A stretch of DNA of 64,000 nucleotides. Source: Zavarzinella sp. (GTDB lineage Bacteria; Planctomycetota; Planctomycetia; Gemmatales; Gemmataceae). The notes under the pieces are model-generated. The model did no database searches. It saw only the letters and a program-made list of their open reading frames with translations, and was not told where the DNA came from. The stretch is taken from NCBI GenBank assembly GCA_041399155.1, contig JAWKTI010000007.1, forward strand, positions 1 to 64,000, in the 5' to 3' direction. Made by a program: the position numbers and the translations under genes. Positions 61,424 through 64,000 of this stretch are shown piece after piece; position 1 is the stretch's first letter, and each line of letters starts with the position of its first letter.

Positions 61424-62221
61424 CTACTTCTGTAACTGTTCGCGGAGCCAGCCCGGACGATCGGTGGTGATCCCTTCCACCCCCACCGCGATCATTTTTT
61501 TCGCGAGTTCCACATCATTGACTGTCCAGACGCACAATTTTAATTTGGCATCCAGAATTGCTTTGGCGTATTCTGCATCCAGAACGCTGGCATTGGCAGA
61601 TAAATCCAGCCCATCCGCACCAATTTCCTTCGCTTTTTTGATCAGCGAGGCTGCGGTGGGAGCCTTTGGCTTCACTTTCGAGGTATTCAGGCTGACAATC
61701 CAATAACTGACCAGGTCTGGTCGGCGTTTTTCCATCGCAGCAATCACATCGGAATTAAAACTGATGATGACGGTTTCTTCTTTGGGTCGTTTGTTGGCTT
61801 GCAGCACCGCATCGAGCTTTTCGGCGATTTCCGGCCCACATTTCACTTCAATAAACAACCGCTTCCCCTGTGGAATCGTTTTCAGCACCTGTTGCAGCGT
61901 GGGAATCCGTTCGTTGGCAAATTTGGGCGATTTCCAACTGCCCACATCCAGTTGTTGTAATTCGGCAACGGTCATTTCGTGCACCAGCCCCGCCTTGCCT
62001 GCGGTGCGTTTCGTGTCTTTGTCGTGCAGCACCACAATTTCGCCATCTTTGCTGAGATACACATCAATTTCGGTGCCATCTGCCTGCTGCTTCCAGGAAA
62101 GTTCTACGCTTGCCAGCGTGTTTTCGGGTGCGTCAAACGACGCACCACGGTGGCCAATGATTTCAACACCAAAAGCAGGGGAAAGCAGTGTCATCAGCGT
62201 GATTGTGAAAGCAATTCTCAT
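61424..62221 (-). CDS. Exported glycerophosphodiester phosphodiesterase
   Basis: GDPD-family enzyme of 265 residues hydrolysing glycerophosphodiesters to glycerol 3-phosphate and an alcohol. Signal peptide RIAFTITLMTLLSPAFG. Catalytic motifs are clear: HRGASFDAPENTLAS (His-Arg, metal ligand Glu), GTEIDVYLSKDGEIVVLHDKDTKRT (E-x-D and the H-D pair), FIEVKCG, and near the C-terminus the W-T-V-N strand (LCVWTVNDVELAKKMI) and GVEGITTDRP. Probably periplasmic, for use of phospholipid remnants. It is 13 bases behind the alcohol dehydrogenase gene, so the two likely share a transcript. Confidence 0.92.
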   Translation of the reverse strand: MRIAFTITLMTLLSPAFGVEIIGHRGASFDAPENTLASVELSWKQQADGTEIDVYLSKDGEIVVLHDKDTKRTAGKAGLVHEMTVAELQQLDVGSWKSPKFANERIPTLQQVLKTIPQGKRLFIEVKCGPEIAEKLDAVLQANKRPKEETVIISFNSDVIAAMEKRRPDLVSYWIVSLNTSKVKPKAPTAASLIKKAKEIGADGLDLSANASVLDAEYAKAILDAKLKLCVWTVNDVELAKKMIAVGVEGITTDRPGWLREQLQK

Positions 62222-62234
62222 GAATTTATTCTCA

Positions 62235-63380
62235 TTAAAACATATTCATTAAAAGTGGCAGCAACGCACCCACCTGCAGGCGACGTGGATTGTTGGCCAC
62301 TCGTTCTGGATTAACCGCGTCGAGTAACATTGGCAGATCGCCTGCGCTGACTCCCACCTGAGACAATCGCGTGGGGCATTGTACCCGTTGAAGCAACTGC
62401 TCCCACACGGCACATGCTTGGTCTACATCTTTTGCACCCAGGATCTGCACAATTTCTGTGATACTTTGGTGAATCTTTGCTACCCCACCTGGGTGCAGGC
62501 AATCGTGGGGCCCCACCTGGGCGTTGAAACGGAGAAAGGTGCTGAAAACCATTGCCACTGCCCAACCATGGGGCACCCCGAACTTACTGGTCAGTGCGTA
62601 ACTGAATGCATGTGGGCCCGTTGTTTTGCCAATGTTGATCGCCTTGCCAGCCAGGTGGGCTGCAGAAAGCATCGCCTGACGGTCCTCCATCGTGGAGTGG
62701 CAAACGGCATTTTCGAGATGTGCCCACGCCAGATGGGCTGCTTGCCGTGCATATTCCGCCGATTCCGGTGTGCCACCGACGGCCCAGAGCGATTCCAGAG
62801 CCTGGCACAGTGCGTCCAGGCCAGAGGCACTGGTAATGCCCGGCGGTAACTGTGCAGTCAGACTGGCATCCAGCACCACCATCGTGGGGAGCAGATTCGG
62901 GTGCGCCAGCGAATATTTCGCCCCATCCAGATAGATCACGGCAAAATGGGTCGCTTCACTGCCTGTGCCCGCCGTGGTGGGAATGGCAATCAGTGGTGGG
63001 CCACTGGGTGTGAACGGGATTTCCCCACGAATGTGGGCTGCTAGCTGGTCCCCCAGTGCGGCATATCGGGCAATTACTTTCGCCACATCGATGGCAGAAC
63101 CCCCACCAAACGCCAGAACCAGGTCGGGCTGAAATGCCTGAAAGCTGGCAGTCCCACGCTGGACATCCTGATATTTGGGATTCGGTTCAAAATCATGAAA
63201 ATGTGCCAGGTGCGATGCCGGAAAATAGCTGCCAAACAGTTCGGCTGCACCAGTAAGGTCGTAGGCGTGTCGATCCGCAATTACCAGCACGCGAAATTGC
63301 CGTTGAGGATCAATCATCGCCGGAAGTTGTTGCAAACACCCCACTTCGTGCAGTATGGCCGGTAAATGGTTGAAAGGCAT
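62235..63380 (-). CDS. Iron-containing alcohol dehydrogenase family protein
   Basis: Group III alcohol dehydrogenase-like protein of 381 residues. NAD(P) binding is marked by VLAFGGGSAIDVAKVIARYA and PPLIAIPTTAGTGSEATHF. The metal site of the family uses Asp, His and two later His. Here GLDALCQALESLW keeps the Asp, but the usual His four residues on is Gln; the later pair (TTGPHAFSYALTSKFGVPHG) is present. A Q at this place is also seen, as I recall, in phosphonoacetaldehyde reductase-like members, so an altered substrate or metal is possible. It lies 13 bases ahead of the GDPD gene. Substrate unknown. Confidence 0.85.
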   Translation of the reverse strand: MPFNHLPAILHEVGCLQQLPAMIDPQRQFRVLVIADRHAYDLTGAAELFGSYFPASHLAHFHDFEPNPKYQDVQRGTASFQAFQPDLVLAFGGGSAIDVAKVIARYAALGDQLAAHIRGEIPFTPSGPPLIAIPTTAGTGSEATHFAVIYLDGAKYSLAHPNLLPTMVVLDASLTAQLPPGITSASGLDALCQALESLWAVGGTPESAEYARQAAHLAWAHLENAVCHSTMEDRQAMLSAAHLAGKAINIGKTTGPHAFSYALTSKFGVPHGWAVAMVFSTFLRFNAQVGPHDCLHPGGVAKIHQSITEIVQILGAKDVDQACAVWEQLLQRVQCPTRLSQVGVSAGDLPMLLDAVNPERVANNPRRLQVGALLPLLMNMF

Positions 63381-63472
63381 GGGGTATTTCCTGTCAGTGG
63401 CCGAAGGAAGTTGTGAAACGAACAGAACAAACCGTTATTTAACGCTACGAAGCAAAAACGCCAATAAGCGAT

Positions 63473-63528
63473 CACTGGTTGGAAGCCGGTGCCACGATAA
63501 GCAAGGTGGCACTGGCTTCCAGCCGGTG
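63473..63528. repeat. REP-like intergenic hairpin
   Basis: Arms 63473-63495 (CACTGGTTGGAAGCCGG, then TGCCAC) and 63506-63528 pair nearly perfectly around a 10-base loop. No T run follows, so it is more a repetitive palindrome than a terminator. A second short palindrome with GCGGCA...TGCCGC lies at 63544-63558, in the tail of the next gene. Confidence 0.5.
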
Positions 63529-63539
63529 AACAAGAAAAA

Positions 63540-64000
63540 TCAGCGGCAGGATGCCGCTGCCACAGAAATACGCAGGCCGGTTTTATCATCGGGAACGACG
63601 ATACGAGCCTGGCCAGTACAACCACGCTCCTTATCGCACTTGCCAGTGGCTGAAAACAGCTTCCCAGCGGGTAAGCCAACGATCCCCAGCGAACAGTCGT
63701 ATTCGTGGCGAACCGGTTTGCCAAACGTGGCATCCGTCACCAGCAGAATCTTCGGCTCACCGTAACAGCCAAACCACCAGCGATCGTGGGCAAAAGTAGC
63801 TGTCTGGATCCCCAGGTGGGTGTGGCCACTCTTGATGATGTGCTTTTTCACAAACTTGAACTTTGAGTCATATTCATAGACGTAATTTTCCTCGACCTCG
63901 GTGGGCAAACCGCCCACCACGTAGAACTGTTTGTTGCGGATGCCAATACCACCCGCACCATGAAAAACTTCCGGCACCGCGTGGCGGGCCAATTCCTTCA
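63540..64000 (-). CDS. C-terminal part of a propeller-like protein (cut by window edge)
   Basis: The frame runs off the right end of the window, so the start is not visible; about 153 codons are seen. Seen: HGAGGIGIRNKQFYVVGGLP, an FKFVKKHIIKSGHTHLGIQT segment, then RWWFGCYGEPKILLVTDATF and GLPAGKLFSATGKC. Alternation of such strands with W-W-F-G-C-Y-G resembles a six-bladed beta-propeller (NHL/SGL-like) or a Kelch-type fold. Four Cys lie near the end. The gene is on the minus strand ahead of the alcohol dehydrogenase gene but separated by a repeat-containing gap. Confidence 0.6.
   Translation of the reverse strand, partial: KELARHAVPEVFHGAGGIGIRNKQFYVVGGLPTEVEENYVYEYDSKFKFVKKHIIKSGHTHLGIQTATFAHDRWWFGCYGEPKILLVTDATFGKPVRHEYDCSLGIVGLPAGKLFSATGKCDKERGCTGQARIVVPDDKTGLRISVAAASCR

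Overview
The window looks like a chromosome segment from a planctomycete (Planctomycetota), most likely of the Gemmatales/Gemmataceae type. Evidence seen here: a DUF1559 prepilin-like protein, a DUF1501 Tat-exported protein, two giant extracellular proteins sharing the planctomycete N-terminal motif LESLEDRAVPATFTVN, small GC-lipobox lipoproteins, and a 23S-5S rRNA unit with no adjacent 16S gene. The base composition is only moderately GC-rich, and strain identity cannot be read from the sequence.

Layout. 0.2-7.4 kb: a SUKH-like protein, a secreted methyltransferase, the complete succinate dehydrogenase operon sdhCAB, a Tat-exported Gfo/Idh/MocA oxidoreductase and an ArsC-like protein. 7.5-11.6 kb: a decayed paralogue next to an intact PDZ protein, then small secreted proteins and lipoproteins. 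11.6-20.4 kb (minus strand): type II secretion/type IV pilus gspE-gspF, an Rpn-like PD-(D/E)XK protein, and an RND efflux adaptor and pump. 20.7-24.4 kb (minus strand): tRNA-Ile, tRNA-Ala, 23S and 5S rRNA with a terminator. 24.8-27.0 kb: prpB and prpC of the methylcitrate route. 27-29 kb: an RHS remnant, short dispersed repeats and an intact IS5-type element.

29-35 kb: a lipoprotein, a DUF1559 protein, and a heme A operon (ctaA-ctaB, a membrane-anchored protein, a thioredoxin-fold redoxin) divergent from an ArsR regulator. 35.7-41.4 kb: a secreted alpha/beta hydrolase, two lipoproteins and a DUF1501 protein. 41.5-42.2 kb: a REP-associated tyrosine transposase bracketed by two pairs of inverted REP-like palindromes. 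42.6-46.8 kb: a compact HK97-type phage head module (portal, prohead protease, frameshifted major capsid protein, head-tail connector) without terminase, tail or integrase. 46.9-47.7 kb: an uncharacterised two-gene unit. 47.8-51.3 kb: a YhaM-like nuclease and a large membrane-anchored protein. 51.6-54.5 kb: a ferrous iron uptake operon (feoA, feoA, feoB, Cys-rich protein) behind a sigma70-type promoter with a Fur-like 7-1-7 dyad. 54.7-61.2 kb: two tandem paralogous giant extracellular proteins (beta-helix plus eight ~39-residue repeats). 61.4-64 kb: a secreted glycerophosphodiesterase, an iron-type alcohol dehydrogenase lacking one usual metal-ligand His, and the end of a protein cut by the window edge.

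The most unusual items are the terminase-less capsid module with a broken capsid gene, the REP/RAYT cassette beside it, the duplicated repeat-variable surface proteins with duplicated upstream regions, a promoter-terminator unit placed just ahead of the split rRNA operon, and two matching GGAAC-N16-(C/T)GTCTA promoter-like elements.
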